Notes under the pieces: generated by a model
What the model saw: the letters and a program-made list of their open reading frames with translations, nothing else
The model's database searches: none
Told to the model about the DNA's origin: nothing
DNA from: Limosilactobacillus caccae
GTDB lineage: Bacteria > Bacillota > Bacilli > Lactobacillales > Lactobacillaceae
DNA length: 64,000 nt
Assembly (NCBI RefSeq): GCF_900156885.1
Contig: NZ_FTOY01000010.1
Coordinates: 558,001 to 622,000, forward strand
Reading direction: 5' to 3'
Translations under genes and position numbers: made by a program
Shown: piece after piece, positions 20,100 through 28,583 of the stretch
Layout of the letters: the number at the start of each line of letters is the position of its first letter
Numbering within the stretch: the first letter of the stretch is position 1

Positions 20100-21011
20100 A
20101 TGACAACTAAAATTATTATGGATACTGATCCAGGAATTGATGACGCAGCTGCTTTAACGATGGCCATTAACGACCCCGAAATTGACTTGCAGTTGGTTAC
20201 GTCAGTTGCTGGTAATGTTAGTGCTGATAAGACAACTGCTAACGCCTTGAAGATTATCCACTTCTTTGGCAAGGATATTCCGGTTGCTGCTGGTGCAGAA
20301 CAACCACTGATCAAGCCATTTGAAGATGCTGCCCGCATCCACGGTGAATCAGGGATGCCCGGTTACGACTTTGGCGATGACTATGGTAAGCCAATGGATA
20401 AGACAGCGGTTGAAGCACTTCATGATGCTATCATGGCAGAAGACGAAGTGATCTTAGTACCAACTGGTTCATACACTAACATCGCATTGCTATTCAGCCA
20501 ATACCCAGAAGTAAAGAGCCACATTAAGAAGATTGTTGCAATGGGTGGCTCATTCTCTGGTGGTAACATGACGAGTGTTGCTGAATTCAACGTCTTTACT
20601 GATCCAGATGCAGCAAAGATCATGTACAATTCTGGTGTGCCAATTGTAACCGTTGGCCTTGACGTTACCTTGAAAGCCTTATTAACTGCTGACACAATTG
20701 AAAAATTAGGTAGCATGAACAAGGCCGGGGAAATGCTCCACGCATTGATCACCCACTACAATGATGGTAGTGACCAGGGACGGCCAATGCACGATGTTAA
20801 CACCATCTTCTACCTGCTTCACCCAGAAGCATTTACCACGAAGGAGATGTGGGTAGATGTTCAAACTGATGGTCCTGCAATCGGTGCCCTTGTTGGTGAC
20901 ATTCGTGGTGCCTACCACGATGGTAAGACCAACGCTACTGTTTGCTTAGATATCGATGCTGACTACTTTAACAAGTGGTTCCTCGATGAAGTAAGCAAGA
21001 TCAAGATGTAA
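20100..21011 (+). CDS. Inosine/uridine-type nucleoside hydrolase
   Basis: The 303-aa cytosolic enzyme belongs to the IUNH family (Rih) and splits ribonucleosides to base plus ribose. The Ca2+-binding signature DTDPGIDD is at residues 8-15, with further family blocks GAEQPL, PTGSYTNIAL, MGGSFSGGN, EFNVFTDPDAA and the late catalytic MHDVNT. Substrate range (purine, pyrimidine or both) is not resolved. It follows nupC after a terminator and a cre-like element, so it is probably its own unit, feeding nucleoside salvage. Confidence 0.92.
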   Translation: MTTKIIMDTDPGIDDAAALTMAINDPEIDLQLVTSVAGNVSADKTTANALKIIHFFGKDIPVAAGAEQPLIKPFEDAARIHGESGMPGYDFGDDYGKPMDKTAVEALHDAIMAEDEVILVPTGSYTNIALLFSQYPEVKSHIKKIVAMGGSFSGGNMTSVAEFNVFTDPDAAKIMYNSGVPIVTVGLDVTLKALLTADTIEKLGSMNKAGEMLHALITHYNDGSDQGRPMHDVNTIFYLLHPEAFTTKEMWVDVQTDGPAIGALVGDIRGAYHDGKTNATVCLDIDADYFNKWFLDEVSKIKM

Positions 21012-21020
21012 AATTACTGG

Positions 21021-21058
21021 AAAAGGACTTGGCTGCTAAGCTGCCAAGTCCTTTTTTA
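21021..21058 (+). terminator. Nucleoside hydrolase terminator
   Basis: The stem aaaaggacttggc / gccaagtcctttt is followed by T residues. Confidence 0.9.
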
Positions 21059-21067
21059 TATCGCTAT

Positions 21068-21081
21068 CGAAAGCGCTTTCT
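21068..21081. promoter_or_regulatory. cre-like palindrome upstream of the dehydrogenase gene
   Basis: cgaaagcgctttct contains the perfect palindrome gaaagcgctttc; only the outermost bases differ from the CcpA consensus. It lies about 40 bp before the start codon. Confidence 0.55.
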
Positions 21082-21120
21082 GTTATGATGGTAGTAACAA
21101 AGTAAAGGAGATGGCGGAAG

Positions 21121-22011
21121 ATGACTTTTAAGAAGATAATGATTGCTGGTGCGGGTGTTCTTGGTAGTCAAATTGCTTACCAAACAGCGCTGTCAGGCTT
21201 TGAAGTAACGGTATATAACCACCATATTGATACCGCAACACGGCGGATCAATGCCTTAAAAGAAGATTACCAGCGTGACCTTCACTTAAGCGATGAAGAC
21301 TTCCAAAAGGGACTGGACAACATTACGCTTATTACTGATGATATCGGTGCGGCGGTAGAAGATGCTGACCTGATGATTGAAGCACTCCCCGAGTCCTTGG
21401 AACTCAAGAAAGACTTCTACCAGAAGGTATCAGCATTAGCCCCGGCCAAGACGATTTTTGCAAGCAACTCATCAACCTTTATTCCGAGTCAACTTGCCCC
21501 ATTCACGGACCGGCCAACGAAGTTCTTGAATTTACACTTTGCTAATCGTATTTGGCTCTTTAACGTTGTTGAAGTAATGAGGACAAGTGATACAGCGGCG
21601 GAAATCACTAGCCAAGCAATCGACTTTTCCCGGGAAATAAAAATGGTTCCGATTGAGTTACACAAGGAACAGCATGGCTACATCTTAAACTCCTTGCTGA
21701 TTCCGTTACTATCTGCCGGCCTCGGCCTCTGGGCAAAGGGGGTTGCGGAACCGCAAATAATTGACAAGGATTGGATGATTTCAACCGGCGCACCGATGGG
21801 GCCGTTTGCGATCCTCGACATGGTTGGTTTACGGACCGCGGCGCAAATTGAAATGAACACTTATGCCGCAACTAAGGACGAGAGTCATAAAGCAGTTGCT
21901 GATAAGATGAAGAAAATGATTGCAGAAGGTCATGATGGAAAAGAAGCCGGGCAAGGGTTCTACCATTACCCACATCCGGAATTTGCTGACCCTGAATTCC
22001 TAAAGAAATAA
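21121..22011 (+). CDS. 3-hydroxyacyl-CoA dehydrogenase-like NAD-binding protein
   Basis: The 296-aa protein has the N-terminal Rossmann motif GAGVLGSQIA (residues 10-19) and family blocks EALPESLELKKDFY, ASNSSTF and LHFANRIW, then a C-terminal helical domain with GQGFYHYP. This is the 3-hydroxybutyryl/3-hydroxyacyl-CoA dehydrogenase fold. Lactobacilli lack a full beta-oxidation route, and no partner enzyme is nearby, so the true substrate is unknown. It is monocistronic between terminators, with a cre-like operator. A near-perfect Noc-binding motif lies inside it at 21625-21638. Confidence 0.85.
   Translation: MTFKKIMIAGAGVLGSQIAYQTALSGFEVTVYNHHIDTATRRINALKEDYQRDLHLSDEDFQKGLDNITLITDDIGAAVEDADLMIEALPESLELKKDFYQKVSALAPAKTIFASNSSTFIPSQLAPFTDRPTKFLNLHFANRIWLFNVVEVMRTSDTAAEITSQAIDFSREIKMVPIELHKEQHGYILNSLLIPLLSAGLGLWAKGVAEPQIIDKDWMISTGAPMGPFAILDMVGLRTAAQIEMNTYAATKDESHKAVADKMKKMIAEGHDGKEAGQGFYHYPHPEFADPEFLKK
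21625..21638. promoter_or_regulatory. Noc-binding-like site inside the dehydrogenase gene
   Basis: TTTTCCCGGGAAAT matches the NBS consensus at 13 of 14 positions. It is within coding sequence. Confidence 0.45.
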
Positions 22012-22020
22012 CCAGTTTAA

Positions 22021-22066
22021 GCAGGAAAAAGAAAGCATGTTTGCTTTTTAATTATCCTGCTTTTTT
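22021..22066 (+). terminator. Dehydrogenase gene terminator
   Basis: gcagga / tcctgc closes a longer imperfect hairpin, followed by T residues. Confidence 0.7.
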
Positions 22067-22101
22067 ATTATTTAAAATAGGCGGAGAAAAGCCCGTTCCG
22101 G

Positions 22102-22130
22102 TTGCAAGCAGGGATGATTTACGGTACAGT
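22102..22130 (+). promoter_or_regulatory. Putative promoter of rsmG-noc-parB
   Basis: TTGCAA (22102-22107), a 17-bp spacer and TACAGT (22125-22130). Transcription would begin near 22137, at the edge of the inverted repeat described next. Confidence 0.5.
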
Positions 22131-22139
22131 AATAGGGAA

Positions 22140-22162
22140 CGTGAAACACAAAATGTTTCACG
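22140..22162. promoter_or_regulatory. Inverted repeat made of two outward parS half-sites
   Basis: cgtgaaaca and tgtttcacg are perfect 9-bp inverted arms separated by caaaa. Each arm equals one half of the parS palindrome (TGTTTCAC-GTGAAACA), but the halves are in the reverse order. It overlaps the predicted transcription start of the operon encoding Noc and ParB, a likely operator position. Confidence 0.55.
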
Positions 22163-22178
22163 AAAGGAGTATTAATAC

Positions 22179-22904
22179 ATGAATCCTGAACAATTTCACC
22201 GTGCATTAGCAGATCACGGAATTGACCTCTCACCAGTGCAAATGCAGCAATTTGCAAGTTACTATCAGATGTTGGTCAAAACAAATGAACATGTTAACCT
22301 AACACGGATTACGGAAGAAAATGAAGTATACCTTAAACACTTCTATGATTCGTTAACCGGGGCGCTAGCAGAACCACGGTTGCAGAGTGCAAGCCTTACC
22401 CTTTGCGATATTGGTGCTGGCGCTGGTTTCCCATCGCTGCCCTTAAAGATTGCTTTCCCACAGTTAAAGGTAACGATTGTTGATTCGTTGAATAAGCGGA
22501 TTGCCTTTCTTGAAGAGTTAGTAGCCAAGCTTGGCCTGCAAGATGTTAGTTTGGTCCATGATCGTGCCGAGACCTTTAGTGCTAAGAAGAGTTCACACCG
22601 GGAACAGTATGATGTCGTTACCGCACGGGCAGTTGCCCGCCTGTCAGTCCTTAGTGAACTATGCCTTCCAGCGGCAAAGGTCGGGGGCGAATTTATTGCT
22701 TACAAGGCGAGCGCGGCCCCAACAGAACTCCAACAGGGTGGTGCGGCCATCAAGAAACTCGGTGGAGAAGTCAGCAAAAAAGTTGCCTTAACTTTACCCG
22801 TGATTGATGAAGAGCGAAACATCATTGTGATTGATAAGGTTAAGCCAACTCCGGGGAAGTATCCGCGGCGTCCAGGGCTACCAAACAAGAAACCAATTCA
22901 ATAG
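22179..22904 (+). CDS. rsmG: 16S rRNA (guanine-527-N7)-methyltransferase RsmG
   Basis: The 241-aa SAM-dependent enzyme methylates G527 of 16S rRNA. The SAM motif [15 protein letters not shown] begins near residue 77, and KRIAFLEEL and [11 protein letters not shown] follow at the usual spacing. The length is normal for RsmG (GidB). It heads the operon with noc and parB, as in many Firmicutes, and its start has the ribosome site aaaggag placed right after the parS-like inverted repeat. Confidence 0.96.
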   Translation: MNPEQFHRALADHGIDLSPVQMQQFASYYQMLVKTNEHVNLTRITEENEVYLKHFYDSLTGALAEPRLQSASLTLCDIGAGAGFPSLPLKIAFPQLKVTIVDSLNKRIAFLEELVAKLGLQDVSLVHDRAETFSAKKSSHREQYDVVTARAVARLSVLSELCLPAAKVGGEFIAYKASAAPTELQQGGAAIKKLGGEVSKKVALTLPVIDEERNIIVIDKVKPTPGKYPRRPGLPNKKPIQ

Positions 22905-22921
22905 AGTAAGGAGTGGATAGC

Positions 22922-23902
22922 ATGGCTTTTTCATTATTTGGCATCGGTAAAAATAATTCTGACAGTACAAAAAACAAGGTGGTTGAAGTAAAACTTGATC
23001 AAATCATCCCGAACCGTTACCAACCACGGAAGGTGTTTGACCAAGATGGTATTCGTGAACTAGCTCAAACAATTGACGAACACGGTTTATTGCAACCAAT
23101 TGTCCTGCGTGAATATGAACCGGCAAAATTCGAAATTATCGCTGGTGAACGACGTTACCGGGCAATGAAGCTGTTGAAGTGGGAAAAGGCCCCAGCAATT
23201 ATCGAAAAGATGAGCGACCAGGAGACGGCCTCCCTAGCCTTAATTGAAAACCTGCAACGGTCACAATTAAGCTCGGTCGAAGAAGCCCAGGCTTATCGTC
23301 AACTGATGGACTTAAACCACCTTACGCAGTCCCAACTGGCAAAGGGGATGGGGAAGAGTCAATCATTTGTTGCGAACAAGCTCCGGTTGCTGCGGCTAAT
23401 TACCCCTGTTCAGACTGCCATTCTTGACCACCGGATTTCTGAACGTCATGGGCGGGCCCTATTAGACCTTGACGAGAAGCAGCAGCGCGAAATGTTGATG
23501 CGGATTGTTAATGAACGGCTGACAGTTCGCCAGACGGAAGATGAAGTAGCCCGCTTGTTAGGACGGCCACTGCCTTCAGAGATTGCTGAACAAAAAGCAG
23601 CGGCAAAGCGCAAGGAATTGGCCTCGCTCGAATCAAGCCCAGAGGACCAATACGAAGAAGCGGTTGAAGCGAAGGTGACAACAGCAGCAAGTGCGACAGC
23701 AAAGAAGCAGCCCGCAAAGCGTAAGACTAGCCGCAAGAAAAAGCCGACTAAGACTAGTCAGGCTAACGATGCCCGGCTTGCGCTTAACACGATTAAAAAA
23801 TCAATCAAGCTGGCAACAAGTAATGGCTTTGCGATTAAAACACACGAAAAAGATAACGATGATGTTTACCAATTAACGATTGAAATTCCGAAGCACCAAT
23901 AG
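22922..23902 (+). CDS. noc: Nucleoid occlusion protein Noc (ParB-family)
   Basis: The 326-aa ParB-like DNA-binding protein has the N-terminal CTP-binding region with GERRYRAMK (about residue 75) and ENLQRSQLSSVEEAQAYR, then a helix-turn-helix (TQSQLAKGMGKSQSFVANKL). A long Lys/Ala-rich linker (about 245-280) precedes a C-terminal dimer domain. Position after rsmG and the HTH difference from the second ParB here favour Noc, which binds NBS sites, spreads on DNA and blocks FtsZ assembly over the nucleoid. ATG 22922 is preferred (aaggag 9 bp upstream) over GTG 22913. NBS-like sites occur in the window. Confidence 0.85.
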   Translation: MAFSLFGIGKNNSDSTKNKVVEVKLDQIIPNRYQPRKVFDQDGIRELAQTIDEHGLLQPIVLREYEPAKFEIIAGERRYRAMKLLKWEKAPAIIEKMSDQETASLALIENLQRSQLSSVEEAQAYRQLMDLNHLTQSQLAKGMGKSQSFVANKLRLLRLITPVQTAILDHRISERHGRALLDLDEKQQREMLMRIVNERLTVRQTEDEVARLLGRPLPSEIAEQKAAAKRKELASLESSPEDQYEEAVEAKVTTAASATAKKQPAKRKTSRKKKPTKTSQANDARLALNTIKKSIKLATSNGFAIKTHEKDNDDVYQLTIEIPKHQ

Positions 23903-24010
23903 GGACAGTGAGTCGCTTAAACCAGTCGTTATTTAGTGGCGTTAACAGGCCACATTATAGGATTGCAAAAACACAATTCGAATAATTAATAAAGGAAGTG
24001 CTGGCCGACC
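23903..24010. other. Short noc-parB junction where parA is absent
   Basis: Only 108 bp separate noc from parB. In most Firmicutes the ParA/Soj ATPase gene (about 760 bp) sits here. No residual ParA sequence is recognisable. It holds a -10-like tataggat and the parB ribosome site aaaggaag. Confidence 0.7.
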
Positions 24011-24898
24011 ATGGCAAAAAACAAAAAGAGTGGCTTGAAAAGCAGTGTTAAGGCGCTTTTTGCGGAAAATGCGGCAACTGAGCCAGCGGCAGATGAAACT
24101 GTTCATGAAATTAGCCTTGCGCTGATCCATCCGAACCCGTACCAGCCACGGCGGACGTTTGACCAGGAAGCATTAAAGGAGCTAGCCGCTTCAATTAAGA
24201 AGTCCGGCGTGTTTCAACCGGTCATCTTACGGCAGTCGGACCCCCACTTAAAACGGTATGAACTCATCGCTGGTGAACGGCGCTTTAGGGCATCTAAACT
24301 GGCGGGGCAGGAGACAATCCCGGCAATTGTCCGCAATATGAGTAATGAACAGATGATGGAGGTTGCGGTTTTAGAAAATCTCCAGCGGGAAGACTTGACA
24401 CCGCTAGAAGAAGCCCAAGCCTACCAGATGCTAATGGACAAATTGTCATTAACCCAGGCCCAGGTAGCAACGCGTCTGGGTAAGAGTCGTCCATATATTG
24501 CTAACTACTTGCGCTTGTTAGGATTACCGCCGATGATTAAGGACTTCTTAAATGAAGGTCAACTATCGATGGGGCAGGCGCGGACCATTTTGGGCCTGAA
24601 AGATAAGACCAAGCTAGTACCGCTTGCTAAGCGGGCGGTAGAGAGTAACCTCACCGTGCGGCAACTCGAAGAAATTGTTGCGCAGATAAACGGCACCGCC
24701 AAAAAGAAGGCCCAGCGGCGAAACCAACGAAAGCCCGTCTATATCCGTGCTGCCGAGTCCCAACTACAAAGTAAGTTTGGGACCAAAGTTGCGGTGGCTC
24801 AGAGCCGGAAGAAGGGGAGCGGAAAGATTGAGATCCCTTATAGTTCAAATGATGACCTTACCCGGATCCTTGAACTATTAGACATCACGTTAGATTGA
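24011..24898 (+). CDS. parB: Chromosome-partitioning protein ParB (Spo0J)
   Basis: The 295-aa protein is a CTP-dependent DNA clamp that loads at parS sites and recruits SMC to the origin region. Seen are the Lys-rich N-terminus, IHPNPYQPRRTFD, GERRFRASK, ENLQREDLTPLEEAQAYQ and the HTH TQAQVATRLGKSRPYIANYL, then a C-terminal dimerisation region. The extreme N-terminus of Spo0J normally contacts ParA; no parA is present next to it. It is followed after 13 bp by the DUF951 gene, probably co-transcribed. Confidence 0.93.
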   Translation: MAKNKKSGLKSSVKALFAENAATEPAADETVHEISLALIHPNPYQPRRTFDQEALKELAASIKKSGVFQPVILRQSDPHLKRYELIAGERRFRASKLAGQETIPAIVRNMSNEQMMEVAVLENLQREDLTPLEEAQAYQMLMDKLSLTQAQVATRLGKSRPYIANYLRLLGLPPMIKDFLNEGQLSMGQARTILGLKDKTKLVPLAKRAVESNLTVRQLEEIVAQINGTAKKKAQRRNQRKPVYIRAAESQLQSKFGTKVAVAQSRKKGSGKIEIPYSSNDDLTRILELLDITLD

Positions 24899-24911
24899 GG
24901 AGGAATTATTC

Positions 24912-25112
24912 ATGGCAACTTATGATAAAGGCGATATCGTAATGATGAAAAAGGCCCACCCATGTGGTACTAACCGGTGGAAGATTACCCGGGTCGGGGC
25001 AGATATTAAAATCGAATGTCAGGGCTGTGGGCACATTGTCATGATGACTCGCCAAAAGTTCGACAAGGGTCTGAAAAAGGTGTTAGAAAAAGCTGGCCAG
25101 CAAGGGGAATAA
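24912..25112 (+). CDS. DUF951 family small protein
   Basis: This 66-aa protein belongs to the DUF951 family commonly found between parB and ychF in Firmicutes. It has HPCGTNRW and a CxxC pair (CQGCGH) that could bind metal. It is preceded by a strong ribosome site (gaggagg). The function is unknown; conserved placement suggests co-expression with parB and ychF. Confidence 0.88.
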   Translation: MATYDKGDIVMMKKAHPCGTNRWKITRVGADIKIECQGCGHIVMMTRQKFDKGLKKVLEKAGQQGE

Positions 25113-25191
25113 ATTCACTATTGATGGTCACAAATCGGCCAAAGTAGCTTAAAATAATAAATGATTAATTGAAAAGGAAAGTGAACAACTT

Positions 25192-26289
25192 ATGTCATTA
25201 ACTGCAGGTATCGTTGGCTTGCCCAACGTTGGTAAATCAACCTTATTTAACGCCATTACAAAAGCGGGAGCCGAAATGGCAAACTACCCATTCGCAACCA
25301 TTGACCCGAATGTGGGGATGGTGGAAGTACCAGATAGTCGTTTGGACCGGATTCAAGAATTAATTCCGGCAAAGAAGATTGTCCCAACAACCTTTGAGTT
25401 TACGGATATCGCCGGGATCGTTAAGGGTGCCAGTAAAGGGGAAGGGCTTGGTAACAAGTTCTTGGAAAACATCCGGCAGACCGATGCGATTGTCCATGTT
25501 GTCCGGGCATTTGATGATAGTGATATTACCAGTGTTTCAGGAAAGGTTGACCCAATCGAAGATATCGATACCATCAACTTGGAATTGGTAATGGCTGACC
25601 TTGATGCGGTTAACAAGCGCTTAGCGAAGGTTCAACGGGCAGCAAAGGGCCGTGACAAGGATGCCCTGGCAGAATTGGATGTCCTAAACAAGATCAAGCC
25701 CGTCCTTGAAGATGGCAAGAGTGTGCGGTCAATTGACTTTAGTGATGACGAGTTAAAGATTGTTAAGGGACTCTTCTTACTGACAAGCAAGCCCGTCCTC
25801 TACGTTGCAAACATTGCGGAAGAAGACATGGCTGACCCTGATAGCAACAAGTACATGGACGCAATCAAGGAACACGTTAAGGATGATGGTGAAGTCATCG
25901 GGGTTGCTGCTGCTGCGGAAGAGCAGATTGCCGAAATGGATGAGGCAGACAAGGCTGACTTCTTAGAGATGGAAGGGGTAACTGAACCAGGGTTGAACCG
26001 GTTGATCCGGGCAGCTTATAAGCTCCTTGGCCTCGAAACCTTCTTTACTGCTGGTGGCCCAGAGACTCGTGCCTGGACCTTTAAGAAGGGGACTAAGGCA
26101 CCACAAGCGGCCGGCATTATCCACTCTGACTTTGAACGGGGATTTATCCGGGCTGAAGTAATGAGTTACGATGACCTTGACCAATTAGGCTCAGCTGCCG
26201 CCGTTAAGGAAGCAGGGAAGCTCCGCCTGGAGGGGAAGGACTACGTAATGCAAGACGGTGACATCGTTGAGTTCCGCTTTAATGTCTAA
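25192..26289 (+). CDS. ychF: Ribosome-associated ATPase/GTPase YchF
   Basis: The 365-aa Obg-family P-loop protein prefers ATP. The P-loop GLPNVGKST is at residues 8-16, and switch elements YPFATIDPNVG and DIAGIVKGASKGEGLGNKF follow. YVANIAEED stands where a classical GTPase would have NKxD, consistent with ATP preference. The C-terminal TGS domain runs from about residue 280. YchF binds ribosomes and is linked to translation and oxidative-stress responses. Length and neighbours are normal. Confidence 0.96.
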   Translation: MSLTAGIVGLPNVGKSTLFNAITKAGAEMANYPFATIDPNVGMVEVPDSRLDRIQELIPAKKIVPTTFEFTDIAGIVKGASKGEGLGNKFLENIRQTDAIVHVVRAFDDSDITSVSGKVDPIEDIDTINLELVMADLDAVNKRLAKVQRAAKGRDKDALAELDVLNKIKPVLEDGKSVRSIDFSDDELKIVKGLFLLTSKPVLYVANIAEEDMADPDSNKYMDAIKEHVKDDGEVIGVAAAAEEQIAEMDEADKADFLEMEGVTEPGLNRLIRAAYKLLGLETFFTAGGPETRAWTFKKGTKAPQAAGIIHSDFERGFIRAEVMSYDDLDQLGSAAAVKEAGKLRLEGKDYVMQDGDIVEFRFNV

Positions 26290-26328
26290 TAATAAGCAAC
26301 TACGGAAGAGTAAGAGAGGAGTTTCGTT

Positions 26329-27105
26329 GTGAGCGAAGAACAGCCACGGAATGCGCAAGCTGGGCAACGGCAAAAGCAGCTAGAAAAGCAACGCCGGCAA
26401 GCTAGCGGGAGCGCACTGAGCAAGTACGGGTTGACCCGTAAAAATGAAGAATTTATGTACCAACTGAATAAGCAGTTGGACCGGCTAGGGGTGCCTTCGG
26501 ATAAGAAAGAAGAGATGACCCGGGAGACGATTGATAAACTACTCGCTGGGCAAAAGAAGGGCCAGACCGCCCGGACGCTATTTGGGACCCCCACTGAATA
26601 TGCAAAAGAACTAAAGAACCCCAAGCCGAGTGAAGCACAGGTAACTAAACAATCAATTAAGCTATTGGCAATTGATAACATGTTAATTTTCTTGAGTATC
26701 TTCACGTTCATGTTTGGGCTGATGTACTGGCTATCACCAGCAGCGATGCAAACAAAGAATGCTGGGACCAGTGGGATTACCGCCATCTTGATTATTGCAA
26801 TTACTGGGGGTGCGATCTTCGGCTATGTTGCAATGCAGGTCCAACCAAAACGCGATGCTGATGGGAAGGGGACCACGAAGAAGCCATTGTGGCTCCGGAT
26901 CCTGACCATTGTTGCCGGGCTAGCAATCTGGTTGTTTATCTACATGCTGGTCAGCTTATTGCCAGATGCAATTAACCCGCGGCTTAATGCATGGGTATAC
27001 ATCATCATTGGGGTTGTTACCTTTATCGGTGACATGTACTTCCGCTCGAAGTTCCACGTTACTGGTTCGCTATACGGTGCTAGCCGCCCTGCTAACCGTA
27101 AATAG
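26329..27105 (+). CDS. DUF1129 family membrane protein
   Basis: The 258-aa protein begins with GTG behind aagagaggag. A charged N-terminal half (about 1-105, with RKNEEFMYQLNKQLDRLGV) precedes four hydrophobic segments (about 110-130, 146-166, 189-213 and 222-240). This matches DUF1129 proteins next to ychF in lactobacilli. No function is known. It is closed by its own terminator. Confidence 0.85.
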   Translation: MSEEQPRNAQAGQRQKQLEKQRRQASGSALSKYGLTRKNEEFMYQLNKQLDRLGVPSDKKEEMTRETIDKLLAGQKKGQTARTLFGTPTEYAKELKNPKPSEAQVTKQSIKLLAIDNMLIFLSIFTFMFGLMYWLSPAAMQTKNAGTSGITAILIIAITGGAIFGYVAMQVQPKRDADGKGTTKKPLWLRILTIVAGLAIWLFIYMLVSLLPDAINPRLNAWVYIIIGVVTFIGDMYFRSKFHVTGSLYGASRPANRK

Positions 27106-27106
27106 G

Positions 27107-27143
27107 AAAAAGACTGAGAAATTTGTTTTTTCTCAGTCTTTTT
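27107..27143 (+). terminator. Terminator after the DUF1129 gene
   Basis: aaaaagactgagaa / ttctcagtcttttt is a perfect stem with T run, right after the stop codon. Confidence 0.9.
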
Positions 27144-27246
27144 AATTTAAACTTTTTAAAAGCAATAAAGGATTTTATAATTGGCAAGCTCGAGCTACCG
27201 TGGCTTGGTATAATTAAGACAAGAACAACGAAAGGAGACTGCTACT

Positions 27247-27687
27247 ATGATGAAACAATTACGAAATGGCCTTTCTTTCGCTGCCCACGGGGTATTGATT
27301 GGAATGGCAATTTCGATTTTCTTTAGCTACCTCAGTGGGACCAATAACTATTATCCGTCGGCGCCAGCTTTTATGGCGCAGTTTGCTAGCCCGCTGAACG
27401 CATTAGTCGTATCCATCGTCTTATGGGCGGTGATGGGGCTATTATTTGGCTATGGCGCCCTGATTTTTGAACGAAAAAGGTGGTCGCTCCGCAAGCAGAC
27501 AGCGGTTAATTTTCTGGTCTACTATTGCGGCTTCTCACCGTTAGCCATTGCTGCGGGCTGGTTCTCGCTGACGATTACTAACTTTGTGATTTTCACCGCA
27601 ATCTTTATTGCGATTTACGCAATTTGCTGGGTGATTGGTTGGTTCATTGGGCGGAAAACGCCGCCAACACAACTTGTTGAAGATTAA
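27247..27687 (+). CDS. DUF3021 family membrane protein
   Basis: This 146-aa protein has four predicted helices (about 12-30, 50-72, 84-106 and 112-138). It resembles DUF3021 proteins, which in other Firmicutes often sit beside LytTR regulators; none is seen here. The start ATG has aaaggag upstream. Function unknown. It is flanked by terminators on both sides, so it is probably monocistronic. Confidence 0.75.
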   Translation: MMKQLRNGLSFAAHGVLIGMAISIFFSYLSGTNNYYPSAPAFMAQFASPLNALVVSIVLWAVMGLLFGYGALIFERKRWSLRKQTAVNFLVYYCGFSPLAIAAGWFSLTITNFVIFTAIFIAIYAICWVIGWFIGRKTPPTQLVED

Positions 27688-27708
27688 AAATATTTTTCCT
27701 GCTTCTTA

Positions 27709-27743
27709 GAGGCTGTAGCAACATCGCTGCAGCCTCCTTTTTG
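27709..27743 (+). terminator. Terminator before the deo operon
   Basis: gaggctgtagc / gctgcagcctc around a 6-nt loop, followed by cctttttg. Confidence 0.85.
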
Positions 27744-27774
27744 TTAGTAAATGAAAAAATGTTCTAAAAAATAG

Positions 27775-27803
27775 TGGACATTTTTTCAAAACCTTGTTAT
27801 GAT
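27775..27803 (+). promoter_or_regulatory. deo operon promoter
   Basis: TGGACA (27775-27780), a 17-bp spacer and TATGAT (27798-27803), 56 bp before deoC. Confidence 0.7.
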
Positions 27804-27819
27804 GTAAACGTAGATTTGA

Positions 27820-27833
27820 TGAAAGCGTATTCA
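27820..27833. promoter_or_regulatory. cre site at the start of the deo transcript
   Basis: TGAAAGCGTATTCA matches the CcpA consensus at all but one fixed position. It lies at about +11 to +24, so bound CcpA would act as a roadblock. Repression of deoxynucleoside breakdown by glucose is inferred. Confidence 0.65.
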
Positions 27834-27858
27834 CGTATGTGAGAGGAGATCATAAATT

Positions 27859-28533
27859 ATGAAGTTAACACAAGCACAATTAGCAAAGTACATGGATCAC
27901 ACGATGCTCAAGCCAGAGGCTACTCCCGAAATGATTGACAAGGCAATTGCCGAAGCACGGAAGTACAATACGGCTTCTGTATGTATCAACCCTTACTGGG
28001 TAAAGCGGGTTCACGAAGGCTTGGCTGGTACTGATGTTAACACTTGTACTGTTATCGGCTTCCCTCTCGGGGCTACTTCAACAGAAAGCAAGGTTTTCGA
28101 GACAAAGCAAGCAATCAAAGACGGTGCTGATGAAGTTGATATGGTTATCAACATCGGTGAATTAAAGGCTGGTAACGACGATGCGGTAGTTGCTGATATC
28201 AAGGCCGTTGCTGATGCTACTCATGAAGAAGGCAAGCTCCTTAAGGTTATCATTGAAAACGCCCTCCTTACTGATGAAGAAAAGGCCCGTGCAAGCAAGC
28301 TTACGGTAAAGGGTGACGCTGACTTCGTTAAGACTTCCACTGGATTCTCAACTTCTGGTGCAAAGGTAGAAGACGTTAAGATTATGCGTGAAGCTGTTGG
28401 CCCAGACTTCAAGATCAAGGCTGCTGGTGGTATCCACAGCTTACAAGAAGCTTACGACATGATCGAAGCTGGTGCTAACCGTCTTGGGGTATCTGCTTCA
28501 GTTCAAATCTTAGAAGAAGCTGCCCAACAATAA
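27859..28533 (+). CDS. deoC: Deoxyribose-phosphate aldolase
   Basis: The 224-aa TIM-barrel enzyme cleaves 2-deoxyribose 5-phosphate to glyceraldehyde 3-phosphate and acetaldehyde. The Schiff-base lysine region [10 protein letters not shown] and KVIIENALL near the proton-relay lysine are present; AAGGIHS binds phosphate. Length is normal. It is the first gene of the deo operon, 50 bp before deoB, behind the strong ribosome site gagaggag. Confidence 0.97.
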   Translation: MKLTQAQLAKYMDHTMLKPEATPEMIDKAIAEARKYNTASVCINPYWVKRVHEGLAGTDVNTCTVIGFPLGATSTESKVFETKQAIKDGADEVDMVINIGELKAGNDDAVVADIKAVADATHEEGKLLKVIIENALLTDEEKARASKLTVKGDADFVKTSTGFSTSGAKVEDVKIMREAVGPDFKIKAAGGIHSLQEAYDMIEAGANRLGVSASVQILEEAAQQ

Positions 28534-28583
28534 GCACAACGCAAAGTTAACTAATCTCACTTTTGAAATAGGAGGAAACAATA

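Noticed and set aside
22067-24010. Replication origin near rsmG-noc-parB
   Set aside because: No cluster of DnaA boxes and no dnaA, rnpA or mnmG gene are seen; only the partition genes suggest origin proximity.
27123-27326. A 67-codon frame overlapping the DUF1129 terminator and the DUF3021 gene
   Set aside because: It begins inside a terminator hairpin and overlaps a better gene in another frame.
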